The translations under genes and the position numbers were made by a program. A stretch of DNA of 5,509 nt from Rhodoferax sp. GTDB lineage: Bacteria > Pseudomonadota > Gammaproteobacteria > Burkholderiales > Burkholderiaceae_C. Positions 1 through 5,509 of the stretch are shown here, piece after piece. The notes below the pieces were generated by a model. It searched no databases and was not told the origin of the DNA. It saw nothing but the letters and a program-made list of their open reading frames with translations. The stretch's first letter is position 1, and each line of letters starts with the position of its first letter. Where the stretch lies: positions 1 to 5,509 of the forward strand of contig JAUXQA010000229.1 in NCBI GenBank assembly GCA_030683195.1, given 5' to 3'.

Positions 1-386
1 AGCCGGATCAAAAGTTTGATGTGCTGGTGCTGGATGCGTTCTCGGGCGACTCGGTGCCGATTCATCTGCTGACCCGTGAGGCCTTTGCCCAGTATTTCAG
101 GCACCTCAAACCCGACGGCGTGCTGGCGGTGCACATCACCAACCGTTTTCTGGACTTGAGGCCAGTCGTCAAGACCGCAGCGACACACTTTGGCAAAGAC
201 GTCCGTCTGGTCGACGCTGATGGCGACCCCGACAAACTGGTGCTGCGCTCCCGCTGGGCGTTACTCAGCAGCGATGAAGCCTTTTTCAGGGATGGCCGCC
301 TGAGCGGCGCTGAAGCTTTGGCAGAGCCCGTCGGTTTTGCGCCCTGGAAAGACGACTACAGCAGCATCTTTTCGATTCTGAAATAG
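1..386 (+). CDS. Spermidine synthase-like protein, C-terminal part (5' truncated by window edge)
   Basis: This is the last 127 residues of a larger gene; the reading frame is open from position 3, and the stop is TAG at 384-386. The visible part looks like the C-terminal half of the Rossmann-fold spermidine synthase-like domain. A beta strand runs into the acidic motif DAFSGDSVPIHLLT, followed by a helix (REAFAQYF), then LKPDGVLAVHITN and a terminal WKDDYSSI. DA(F/Y)SGDSVPxHLLT and the W-x-DDYSS ending are typical of the bacterial fused membrane/spermidine-synthase-like proteins rather than of canonical SpeE, which has a D-x-TDP-type motif at this point. True aminopropyl transfer is therefore doubtful and the substrate is unknown. 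Whether an N-terminal membrane part exists cannot be seen here. It is separated from the next gene by about 160 nt and is probably not in the same functional group. The family call is fairly secure; the function is not. Confidence 0.8.
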   Translation, partial: PDQKFDVLVLDAFSGDSVPIHLLTREAFAQYFRHLKPDGVLAVHITNRFLDLRPVVKTAATHFGKDVRLVDADGDPDKLVLRSRWALLSSDEAFFRDGRLSGAEALAEPVGFAPWKDDYSSIFSILK

Positions 387-547
387 CGGCAGACCCAACC
401 GCAGGTGTGCGGCGCTGGCGGGGCTGCGCAGGCTGTTTTGTGAGTTAACCTCATCGCTGCCAGCCATCGGTCAAGACCTTGTCAAAATAGGGCGACAGAC
501 CGTTGGTCAATCGAAAAAAATACCAAACCAATCAAGGAGTTCTTCCC
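387..547. other. Intergenic region upstream of the mutase gene
   Basis: This 161-nt gap contains no credible open reading frame. It includes a short hairpin at 399-412 (5-bp stem CCGCA/TGCGG, 4-nt loop) just after the upstream stop, but no U-run follows directly, so it is at best a weak terminator. An imperfect palindrome TGAGTTAACCTCA lies at 441-453 and a small inverted repeat GACC-GTT-GGTC at 498-508. A TTGTCA hexamer at 479-484 resembles a -35 element but has no acceptable -10 at the usual spacing. The promoter of the downstream genes presumably lies here, but I cannot place it. Confidence 0.5.
534..539 (+). promoter_or_regulatory. Ribosome binding site of the mutase gene
   Basis: AAGGAG stands 8 nt before the ATG at 548. 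It is the strongest Shine-Dalgarno match in the window and decides the start. A GTG at 503 in the same frame would add 15 residues that contain this site and would lack one of its own. Confidence 0.85.
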
Positions 548-1930
548 ATGCAGTTGTCCGCATCGATTTTCAAAGCCTACGACATCCGGGGCATCGTGCC
601 CGCCACCATCGACGAGGCGGTGGCCGAGGCGCTCGGGCGCGCTTTTGGCACCGTGGCACGCCAGGCCGGGGAGCGCACGGTGGCCGTGGGTCGTGATGGC
701 CGCCTGAGTGGGCCTGCCTTGAGCGCCGCACTCATGCGCGGCCTGGTGGCGGCCGGCGTGGAGGTAATTGACGTCGGCATGGTGACCACACCCATGCTCT
801 ACTTTGCGGCCAACACCCTGTGCACCAGCGGCATCCAGGTGACCGGCAGCCACAACCCGCGTGATTACAACGGCTTCAAGATGGTGATGGCCGGGCGCGC
901 CATTTACGGCGAAGACATTCAGGCGCTGCAGCGCATGATGCAGACCGAGACCTGGTCGCTACTTCCCGGGGGCAGCTTGCGCCAGGTCGATGTGCTGGCG
1001 GACTACACCGCGCGCATTGTGGGTGACATCAAGTTGGCGCGGCCCCTCAAAATCGTGGTGGACTCCGGCAACGGCGTGGCGGGCGCGTCGGCACCGGCCA
1101 TTTTGCGGGCCATTGGTTGCGAGGTGACCGAGCTGTTCAGCGAGGTGGATGGCAATTTTCCCAACCACCACCCGGACCCCAGCAAGCCCGAGAACCTGCG
1201 CGACCTCATTGCCGCGCTCAAGGCGGGTGATGCTGATCTGGGCCTGGCTTTTGACGGCGACGGCGACCGCCTGGGCATCATCACCCGCGAGGGCAACAAC
1301 ATTTACCCCGACCGCCAGATGATGCTGTTTGCGCAAGATGTGCTCTCTCGTGTGCCGGGTGGCACCATTTTGTTTGACGTGAAATGCACCCAGCGCCTGG
1401 CCCCGGCCATTGATGCCGCTGGCGGCGTACCGCTGATGTTCAAGACCGGCCATTCCCTGATCAAGGCCAAGATGAAAGAGATCAACTCGCCGCTGGGCGG
1501 CGAGATGAGCGGCCACATTTTCTTCAAGGAGCGCTGGTTTGGCTTTGACGACGGCACCTACGCGGGTTGCCGTTTGCTGGAGATCGTGAGCCGCTCGGCG
1601 GACGCCAGCGCGGTGCTCAATGCTTTGCCTACGAGTTTCTCCACGCCCGAATTGAACGTGAAGTGTGCCGAGGGCGAGCCTCATGCCCTGGTGAACCAAC
1701 TGGTGGCCAGCGCGCACTTTGTGGCCCCGGCCATCGTCAACACCATTGACGGGCTGCGGGTCGATTGGCCGGACGGCTTTGGACTGATTCGTGCCTCCAA
1801 CACCACGCCGGTGCTGGTGCTGCGTTTTGAGGGCCACACGCCTGAGGCCCTGCATCGCATTGAGGCCGAGATGCTGGCCCTGCTGTGCACGGTCAAGCCC
1901 GATGCCGTGGTGGACGCAGCCGCGCATTGA
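548..1930 (+). CDS. manB: Phosphomannomutase/phosphoglucomutase (ManB/AlgC type)
   Basis: This encodes 460 residues, the usual length for bacterial PMM/PGM of the alpha-D-phosphohexomutase family. The enzyme is cytoplasmic and interconverts hexose 6-phosphates and 1-phosphates (mannose and/or glucose), feeding GDP-mannose or UDP-glucose synthesis for surface polysaccharides. All four family signatures are present in order. The phosphoserine loop is TGSHNP, with catalytic Ser101. The Mg-binding loop is DGDGDR at 236-241. The sugar-binding loop is GEMSGH at 318-323, with Glu319, Ser321 and His323. The C-terminal phosphate-binding loop is RASNTTP at 415-421. The N-terminal FKAYDIRG (8-15) is also characteristic. 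No key residue is missing. The ATG at 548 is chosen because of the AAGGAG 8 nt upstream. The gene leads a probable operon with waaC (38-nt gap) and waaA. The symbol is generic: sequence alone does not separate mannose from glucose preference, so algC would be an equally fair name. Confidence 0.95.
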   Translation: MQLSASIFKAYDIRGIVPATIDEAVAEALGRAFGTVARQAGERTVAVGRDGRLSGPALSAALMRGLVAAGVEVIDVGMVTTPMLYFAANTLCTSGIQVTGSHNPRDYNGFKMVMAGRAIYGEDIQALQRMMQTETWSLLPGGSLRQVDVLADYTARIVGDIKLARPLKIVVDSGNGVAGASAPAILRAIGCEVTELFSEVDGNFPNHHPDPSKPENLRDLIAALKAGDADLGLAFDGDGDRLGIITREGNNIYPDRQMMLFAQDVLSRVPGGTILFDVKCTQRLAPAIDAAGGVPLMFKTGHSLIKAKMKEINSPLGGEMSGHIFFKERWFGFDDGTYAGCRLLEIVSRSADASAVLNALPTSFSTPELNVKCAEGEPHALVNQLVASAHFVAPAIVNTIDGLRVDWPDGFGLIRASNTTPVLVLRFEGHTPEALHRIEAEMLALLCTVKPDAVVDAAAH

Positions 1931-1968
1931 GATCCAACCAGACGCAACACGCCTCCAGCCAACCCGTT

Positions 1969-2991
1969 TTGAAGATACTGATTGTCAAACTCTCGTCGCT
2001 GGGCGATGTGGTGCACGCCATGCCGGCGGTGCAAGATATTTTGCAGGCCATGCCACACGCACAGGTCGACTGGGTGGTAGAGCGTGGTTTTGCGCCGCTG
2101 GTACAGCGCTGCGCTGGCGTGCACCGGGTCATTGAATGCGAACTGCGGCGTTGGCGCAAGTCGCCTTTCTCCCCTTTGACACGCCAAGCCTGGCAGGCCT
2201 TCAAGACCGAGTTGCAGCGCGAGTCCTATGACGCGGTGATTGACCTGCAGGGCTTGAGCAAGTCGGCGCTGGTCGCTTGGCTTGCGCAGCTCACGCCGCA
2301 GGGCAAGCGTTACGGCTTGGCCAACCGCACTGAAGGTTCGAGCTTTGAGGCCCCCGCACGCTGGGTGGCGCAGGTGCCCATTCAAGTGCCTGTGCACACG
2401 GCGGCAGTGGCCCGTTCGCGTCTGCTGTGTGCCCATGCGCTGGGTTATGCAGTGCCTGAATTTATGGCTTTTGGCCTTCTAGCCGGCATGGAACAAGGTG
2501 ATGCACATTCAAACACCATAGCTGTAAGCAGTGCTGGCGCCTCCGGCCGGCGGGGCACGGTTGCCTTGGTGCATGGCACGTCGCGGGCAGACAAAGAGTG
2601 GCCGCTGGCGAGTTGGCAGGCACTGGGGCAGAAGCTCAATGCCAGCGGCTTCGCTGTCGCTTTGCCCCATGGCAGTGACTCCGAGCAGCGTACCGCGCAG
2701 GCCATAGCCAGTGGTTTGAGCGATGCGGTGGTGTGGCCCCGCCTCGGACTCGATGCCCTGACCGACACGCTGGCCACCTGTGCCGGTGTGATCGGGGTGG
2801 ACAGCGGCCTGAGCCATATCGCCGTGGCGCTGGATCTGCCCCATGTTCAACTCTATAACTTTGATACCGCCTGGCGCACCGGGCCGCTGCTGAGCGCGCA
2901 CCAATGCAGCTTGTACGCCCAACCCGCCCCTTCGGTCGATGCGGTTTGGCGCGCGTGGCAAGCCGTGCTGCGCGCCGCCGGGCGGGCCTGA
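1969..2991 (+). CDS. waaC: Lipopolysaccharide heptosyltransferase I
   Basis: This encodes 340 residues of the GT9 (GT-B fold) family. WaaC transfers the first L-glycero-D-manno-heptose from ADP-heptose to Kdo of the inner LPS core, on the cytoplasmic face of the inner membrane. The N-terminus MKILIVKLSSLGDVVHAMPA is diagnostic and includes the catalytic-type Asp13. IDLQGLSKSA (91-100) follows. In the C-terminal domain, HGTSRADKEWP (202-212) corresponds to the nucleotide-sugar phosphate-binding motif and GVDSGLSH (276-283) to the ADP-heptose-binding loop. The start is taken as TTG at 1969, since homologues begin at this point and no in-frame ATG or GTG lies between the mutase stop and this codon. 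Other in-frame options are TTG 1927 and GTG 1885, both inside or overlapping the mutase gene. No clear Shine-Dalgarno precedes 1969. The linker between the domains (about residues 170-195) carries an unusual AT-richer segment, listed separately. waaA follows after 5 nt. Confidence 0.93.
   Translation: MKILIVKLSSLGDVVHAMPAVQDILQAMPHAQVDWVVERGFAPLVQRCAGVHRVIECELRRWRKSPFSPLTRQAWQAFKTELQRESYDAVIDLQGLSKSALVAWLAQLTPQGKRYGLANRTEGSSFEAPARWVAQVPIQVPVHTAAVARSRLLCAHALGYAVPEFMAFGLLAGMEQGDAHSNTIAVSSAGASGRRGTVALVHGTSRADKEWPLASWQALGQKLNASGFAVALPHGSDSEQRTAQAIASGLSDAVVWPRLGLDALTDTLATCAGVIGVDSGLSHIAVALDLPHVQLYNFDTAWRTGPLLSAHQCSLYAQPAPSVDAVWRAWQAVLRAAGRA
2471..2560 (+). repeat. Possible degenerate dispersed-repeat insertion inside waaC
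   Basis: This stretch is AT-richer than its surroundings (17 of 40 bases G/C at 2491-2530). It encodes a poorly conserved segment, roughly LLAGMEQGDAHSNTIAVSS, between the two Rossmann domains. It contains TCTAGCCGGCA (2478-2488), found again exactly in the waaA segment at 3764-3774, and a CAAACACCATAGCTGT block resembling CAAATAGCCGT there. The pattern (TAGCTG, GCTGG and CCTCC blocks) recalls small repeats I remember from Comamonadaceae genomes. The boundaries are approximate and the origin is inferred. Confidence 0.35.
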
Positions 2992-2996
2992 AGCCC

Positions 2997-4337
2997 ATGA
3001 TGCGCGAGCTTTATTCTGTGGTGATGTGGCTGGCCCAGCCGCTCTTACGCCGCAAACTGGCCCGCCGGGGCTTGCAGGAGCCTGGTTACCTGGTGGCCGT
3101 TCCAGAGCGCTTTGGACACTACACCAACAGCCTCGGGAGTGGTGTTGGTCCTACCGTGTGGGTACATGCCGTCTCCCTGGGCGAGACGCGTGCCGCCGGC
3201 GTCCTGGTGGCGCAACTGCGCGAGCGTTTGCCCGGTATGCGCCTGCTGCTGACTCATGGCACGGCCACGGGTCGGGCCGAGGGGTTGCGCCTGTTGCAGC
3301 CGGGCGATGTGCAGGTCTGGCAGCCTTGGGACACCCCTGGCGCGGTAAGTAAGTTTTTGACTCATTTTCAGCCCATCATCGGCATCCTGATGGAAACCGA
3401 GTTGTGGCCCAACCTGGCAGCCTTGTGCCAGCGCGCGCAGGTGCCGTTGGTGATGGCCAATGCACGTCTGAGCGAAAAGTCATTGGCAAGCACGCAGCGG
3501 CTGGCCTGGCTGGCGCGCCCGGCTTACCGGAGTTTGGCGGCCGTGTGGGCCCAAACTGCGGAAGACGCGCGCCGGCTGACCAGCCTGGGTGCCCCGGTGC
3601 AGGGTGTGTTTGGCAATCTCAAGTTTGATGCCACGCCCGACGCGGTGCAACTGGCGCAGGGCCGGGCCTGGCGCCAGGCACTCGGCCGGCCTGTGGTGAT
3701 GTTTGCCAGCTCGCGTGAGGGCGAGGAAGAGGCTTTGTTGAGGTTTTTAAGAGCAAATAGCCGTCTAGCCGGCAAAAATAAAGCCTTGGATGCTCCTTTT
3801 ACAGGAGCGTTTGAGGTGCAGTGGCTGATCGTGCCCCGCCATCCCCAGCGCTTTGCCGAGGTAGCAGCCTTGATTGGCGCACACGGTTTTGGTGTGTCCC
3901 TGCGCAGTCAGTGGCGGGACGGATCACCACCAGTCGCTGCGCGCTCCGCCTCCGCTGCGTCACTCGCCCCCGTGATCTGGCTGGGAGACACCCTTGGCGA
4001 AATGGCTCTTTACTACGGCATGGCCGACGTGGCCTTGCTCGGGGGGAGCTTTGAGCCGCTGGGCGGTCAAAATCTGATTGAGGCTGCGGCCTGCGGCTGC
4101 CCGGTGCTCATGGGGCCCCACACCTTCAATTTTGCCGAGGCCGCCGAGCTGGCGCAAGTTGCTGGCGCTGCGCTGCGTGTGGCGTCTCTGGATCAGGCGG
4201 TTACTACCGTTCAGACCTGGGTCAGTAACCCGGACGAGCTAGCGCATCGGTCGGCTGCCAGCACAGCGTTCAGCAGCGCCAACCGTGGCGCGGTCGCCAA
4301 AACCGCTGAGGCGGTGGTGACCTTACTTCGCCAATAG
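2997..4337 (+). CDS. waaA: Lipid IVA 3-deoxy-D-manno-octulosonic acid transferase (Kdo transferase)
   Basis: This encodes 446 residues of the GT30 family, inner-membrane-associated through its N-terminal helix (about residues 5-18, followed by basic RRKLARRG). It transfers Kdo from CMP-Kdo to the lipid A precursor, making the acceptor for WaaC. Visible landmarks are WVHAVSLGETRAA (55-67) with the general-base-type Glu63, METELWPN (132-139), MANARLSEKS (153-162), FGNLKFD (205-211), SSREGEEE (238-245), VPRHPQRF (279-286), GDTLGEM (330-336) and GGSFEPLGGQN (349-359), followed by GPHTFNF (373-379). ATG 2997 is followed immediately by a second ATG at 3000; either may be used. They lie 5 or 8 nt after the waaC stop, which suggests translational coupling. 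An in-frame ATG at 2904 inside waaC would add 31 non-homologous residues. The protein is about 20 residues longer than the E. coli enzyme as I recall it, mainly through an AT-rich segment at about 250-272 and an Ala/Ser-rich stretch at 310-322. The 3' end overlaps tolC by 15 bp. Confidence 0.95.
   Translation: MMRELYSVVMWLAQPLLRRKLARRGLQEPGYLVAVPERFGHYTNSLGSGVGPTVWVHAVSLGETRAAGVLVAQLRERLPGMRLLLTHGTATGRAEGLRLLQPGDVQVWQPWDTPGAVSKFLTHFQPIIGILMETELWPNLAALCQRAQVPLVMANARLSEKSLASTQRLAWLARPAYRSLAAVWAQTAEDARRLTSLGAPVQGVFGNLKFDATPDAVQLAQGRAWRQALGRPVVMFASSREGEEEALLRFLRANSRLAGKNKALDAPFTGAFEVQWLIVPRHPQRFAEVAALIGAHGFGVSLRSQWRDGSPPVAARSASAASLAPVIWLGDTLGEMALYYGMADVALLGGSFEPLGGQNLIEAAACGCPVLMGPHTFNFAEAAELAQVAGAALRVASLDQAVTTVQTWVSNPDELAHRSAASTAFSSANRGAVAKTAEAVVTLLRQ
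3741..3815 (+). repeat. Possible degenerate dispersed-repeat insertion inside waaA
   Basis: This is an AT-rich island (25 of 60 bases G/C at 3741-3800) in a GC-rich gene, encoding about residues 250-272 between the conserved SSREGEEE and VPRHPQRF motifs. It uses codons rare in the neighbourhood (TTA, AGA, AAT, AAA, CTA). It shares TCTAGCCGGCA (3764-3774) with the waaC segment, in the same orientation and codon phase. It contains a perfect hairpin GCTCCT-TTTAC-AGGAGC at 3792-3808. The frame is kept, so WaaA should remain functional. Repeat origin is inferred and the boundaries are approximate. Confidence 0.4.
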
Positions 4338-5509
4338 CGCGTTGACGCCCTGCAGGTCTTCCGCCTTCAAGGTGCCGCTGGCCTGGCGCAGCCGCAAGCC
4401 ACCGACCAGCACGTCATAGCGCGCCTTGGCCAGATCGCGCTTGGTCTGGAACAACTGGCTTTGCGAGTTCAACACATCAATGTTGATGCGCACACCCACC
4501 TGGTAACCCAGTTTGTTCGCGTCCAGCGCGCTCTGGCTGGAGGCCTCGGCGGCTTCCAGCGCGGTGATTTGGCCTTGGCCTGACACCACGCCAAAAAAGG
4601 CGCTGCGGGTGCCTTGCGCCACATTGCGGCGGGTGGCTTCCAGGTCAAAGCGCGCTTTTTCTTCCAGAGCCAGCGTTTCCTTTACCCGGTTCTGGATGGC
4701 GTAACCGGCAAACAACGGCAGGTTGAAGGCCAGGCCCACCGTGGCTGCATTGGTGCGGTAGTCCCTGGCCAGCGTGGCCGAGCCGTTGTTTTGGGTGATG
4801 TTGTAGCCGGCGGTCAGGTCCAGTGTGGGTTGGTGGGCAGCCTGTGCTTTCTTTGTTTCCAGCTGAGCTACCTCCAGTGCAACCTGTGTCTGGCGAATGC
4901 CGGGGTGGCTGGCTTCAGACTGGGCTACCCAGGGGACGACGTCGTTGGGCATGAGTTCCGGCAAGGTCAGCGGCAGGGCCAGCGGGCGGGGTTGGGTGTC
5001 CAGCTTGCCTGCCAGCTGGTCCAGGGCCAGGCGCTTGATGCGCAGATCGTTCTCGGTGGCTATTTCCTGGGCGGTGGCCAGATCGAAGCGGGCCTGTGCT
5101 TCCCGGCTGTCGGTGATCGTGGTGGTGCCTACCTCGAAGTTGCGCTTGGCCGAGGCCAGTTGCTCGCTCACCGCCTCTTTTTGCGCCTTGATGAAGGTCA
5201 CGTTGTCTTGCGCGGCCAGCACGTCAAAATAAGCCTGAGTCACTCGCAGGATCAGGTCCTGGTCGGCCGCAGCCAGTTGGGCATCAGCCAGGTCAATCTG
5301 CTTGAGGCCCTGGGCATAGGCGATCTGATTGGCCGGGCGGTACAGGGGTTGTGAGGCGCTGAGGGTTGCCGACTGGTTGTTGTAGTTGGACCCTGTGGGC
5401 TGCGCCACCGTGTTGTCCAACTTGGTGACCGCCGCACCCATAGATAAACCCACCGTGGGCAAAATAGCCGCTTTGGCTTGGGCAGCCCGCGCCAGAGAGG
5501 CCTCATATT
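4323..5509 (-). CDS. tolC: TolC-family outer-membrane channel protein (N-terminus beyond window)
   Basis: The visible 394 residues run from the right edge to TAA at 4325-4323; the signal peptide and roughly the first 50 mature residues are outside. TolC proteins form trimeric outer-membrane/periplasmic tunnels for type I secretion and RND or MFS efflux. Both halves of the internal duplication are visible, each with long Ala/Gln/Leu-rich helices and a turn motif: NFEVGTTTITD (5109-5141) in the first and YQVGVRINIDVL (4470-4505) in the second. These match the TolC pattern of VGT..T.TD and YxVGTRTIVDVL. The end, KARYDVLVGGLRLRQASGTL then EDLQGVNALL, matches the E. coli TolC equatorial helices closely. 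It stops there, without the long tail of the E. coli protein. In the segment upstream of 5462 the frame continues as YEASLARAAQAKAAILP, so TTG 5462 is not the start. The gene is convergent with waaA. Which pump or exporter it serves cannot be told here; the promoter lies outside the window. Confidence 0.93.
   Translation of the reverse strand, partial: YEASLARAAQAKAAILPTVGLSMGAAVTKLDNTVAQPTGSNYNNQSATLSASQPLYRPANQIAYAQGLKQIDLADAQLAAADQDLILRVTQAYFDVLAAQDNVTFIKAQKEAVSEQLASAKRNFEVGTTTITDSREAQARFDLATAQEIATENDLRIKRLALDQLAGKLDTQPRPLALPLTLPELMPNDVVPWVAQSEASHPGIRQTQVALEVAQLETKKAQAAHQPTLDLTAGYNITQNNGSATLARDYRTNAATVGLAFNLPLFAGYAIQNRVKETLALEEKARFDLEATRRNVAQGTRSAFFGVVSGQGQITALEAAEASSQSALDANKLGYQVGVRINIDVLNSQSQLFQTKRDLAKARYDVLVGGLRLRQASGTLKAEDLQGVNALLAK

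Noticed and set aside
399..412. Hairpin after the first gene as an intrinsic terminator
   Set aside because: The stem is only 5 bp and the nearest T-run (436-439) is more than 20 nt away.
503..547. GTG at 503 as the start of the mutase
   Set aside because: The extra 15 residues would encode the AAGGAG site itself and do not belong to the family N-terminus, which begins at the ATG at 548.
959..1927. Long open frame of 322 codons on the minus strand opposite the mutase gene
   Set aside because: It is antisense to a fully convincing enzyme with all family motifs; such open antisense frames are expected from GC-rich codon bias, and the translation shows no recognisable domain.
1681..2436. Minus-strand open frame of 251 codons spanning the mutase/waaC junction
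   Set aside because: It crosses two well-supported genes and has no recognisable motif or ribosome binding site.
2904..2996. ATG at 2904 as the start of waaA
   Set aside because: It would overlap waaC by 88 nt and add an Arg-rich stretch unlike the family; the double ATG at 2997/3000 fits the usual WaaA N-terminus.
3922..3977. GATCAC/GTGATC inverted repeat and duplicated CGCTGCG (3935-3941, 3953-3959) in waaA as a third inserted element
   Set aside because: The repeats are very short and the composition is GC-rich like the gene; it encodes a loop that is variable in length across WaaA proteins, so an Ala/Ser-rich linker is a sufficient explanation.
4614..5354. Open frame of 246 codons on the plus strand opposite tolC
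   Set aside because: It is antisense to a clear TolC-family gene; the Gly/Gln-rich translation is typical of a shadow frame.
1..5509. tRNA, rRNA, CRISPR array, insertion sequence, phage or defence genes
   Set aside because: The window is almost fully covered by five housekeeping-type genes, and I see no RNA-gene sequence, regular spaced repeats or transposase-like frame.

Overview
The window is about 5.5 kb of GC-rich DNA with strong G/C third-position bias. Its protein signatures are typical of a betaproteobacterium of the order Burkholderiales, most likely Comamonadaceae (Rhodoferax/Polaromonas/Acidovorax-like). That placement rests on recalled family resemblance, for example the WaaA signature GGSFEPLGGQNLIEAAACG, and not on a search.

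Layout, left to right: (1) positions 1-386, plus strand, hold the C-terminal end of a spermidine-synthase-like methyltransferase-fold protein whose 5' part lies outside the window; (2) 387-547 is an intergenic region with no convincing promoter or terminator and a clear Shine-Dalgarno at 534-539; (3) 548-1930 encodes a complete phosphomannomutase/phosphoglucomutase; (4) 1969-2991 encodes lipopolysaccharide heptosyltransferase I (waaC), probably from a TTG start; (5) 2997-4337 encodes the Kdo transferase WaaA, 5 nt after waaC; (6) 4323-5509, minus strand, encodes a TolC-family outer-membrane channel that is open at the right edge and overlaps the 3' end of waaA tail-to-tail by 15 bp.

The three central plus-strand genes look like one transcription unit for cell-envelope polysaccharide. 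The mutase supplies hexose-1-phosphates for nucleotide-sugar synthesis, WaaA puts Kdo on the lipid A precursor, and WaaC adds the first heptose to Kdo. The convergent TolC-type protein is another envelope component, but it is transcribed separately.

This is mostly an ordinary housekeeping region and I see no new multi-gene system. The most unusual signal is a pair of AT-richer in-frame segments, one inside waaC and one inside waaA. They share an exact 11-nt core read in the same orientation and the same codon phase (Leu-Ala-Gly). They look like degenerate copies of a dispersed repeat absorbed into two neighbouring essential-type genes. Smaller points are the non-ATG start of waaC and the terminator-less convergent overlap of waaA and tolC.
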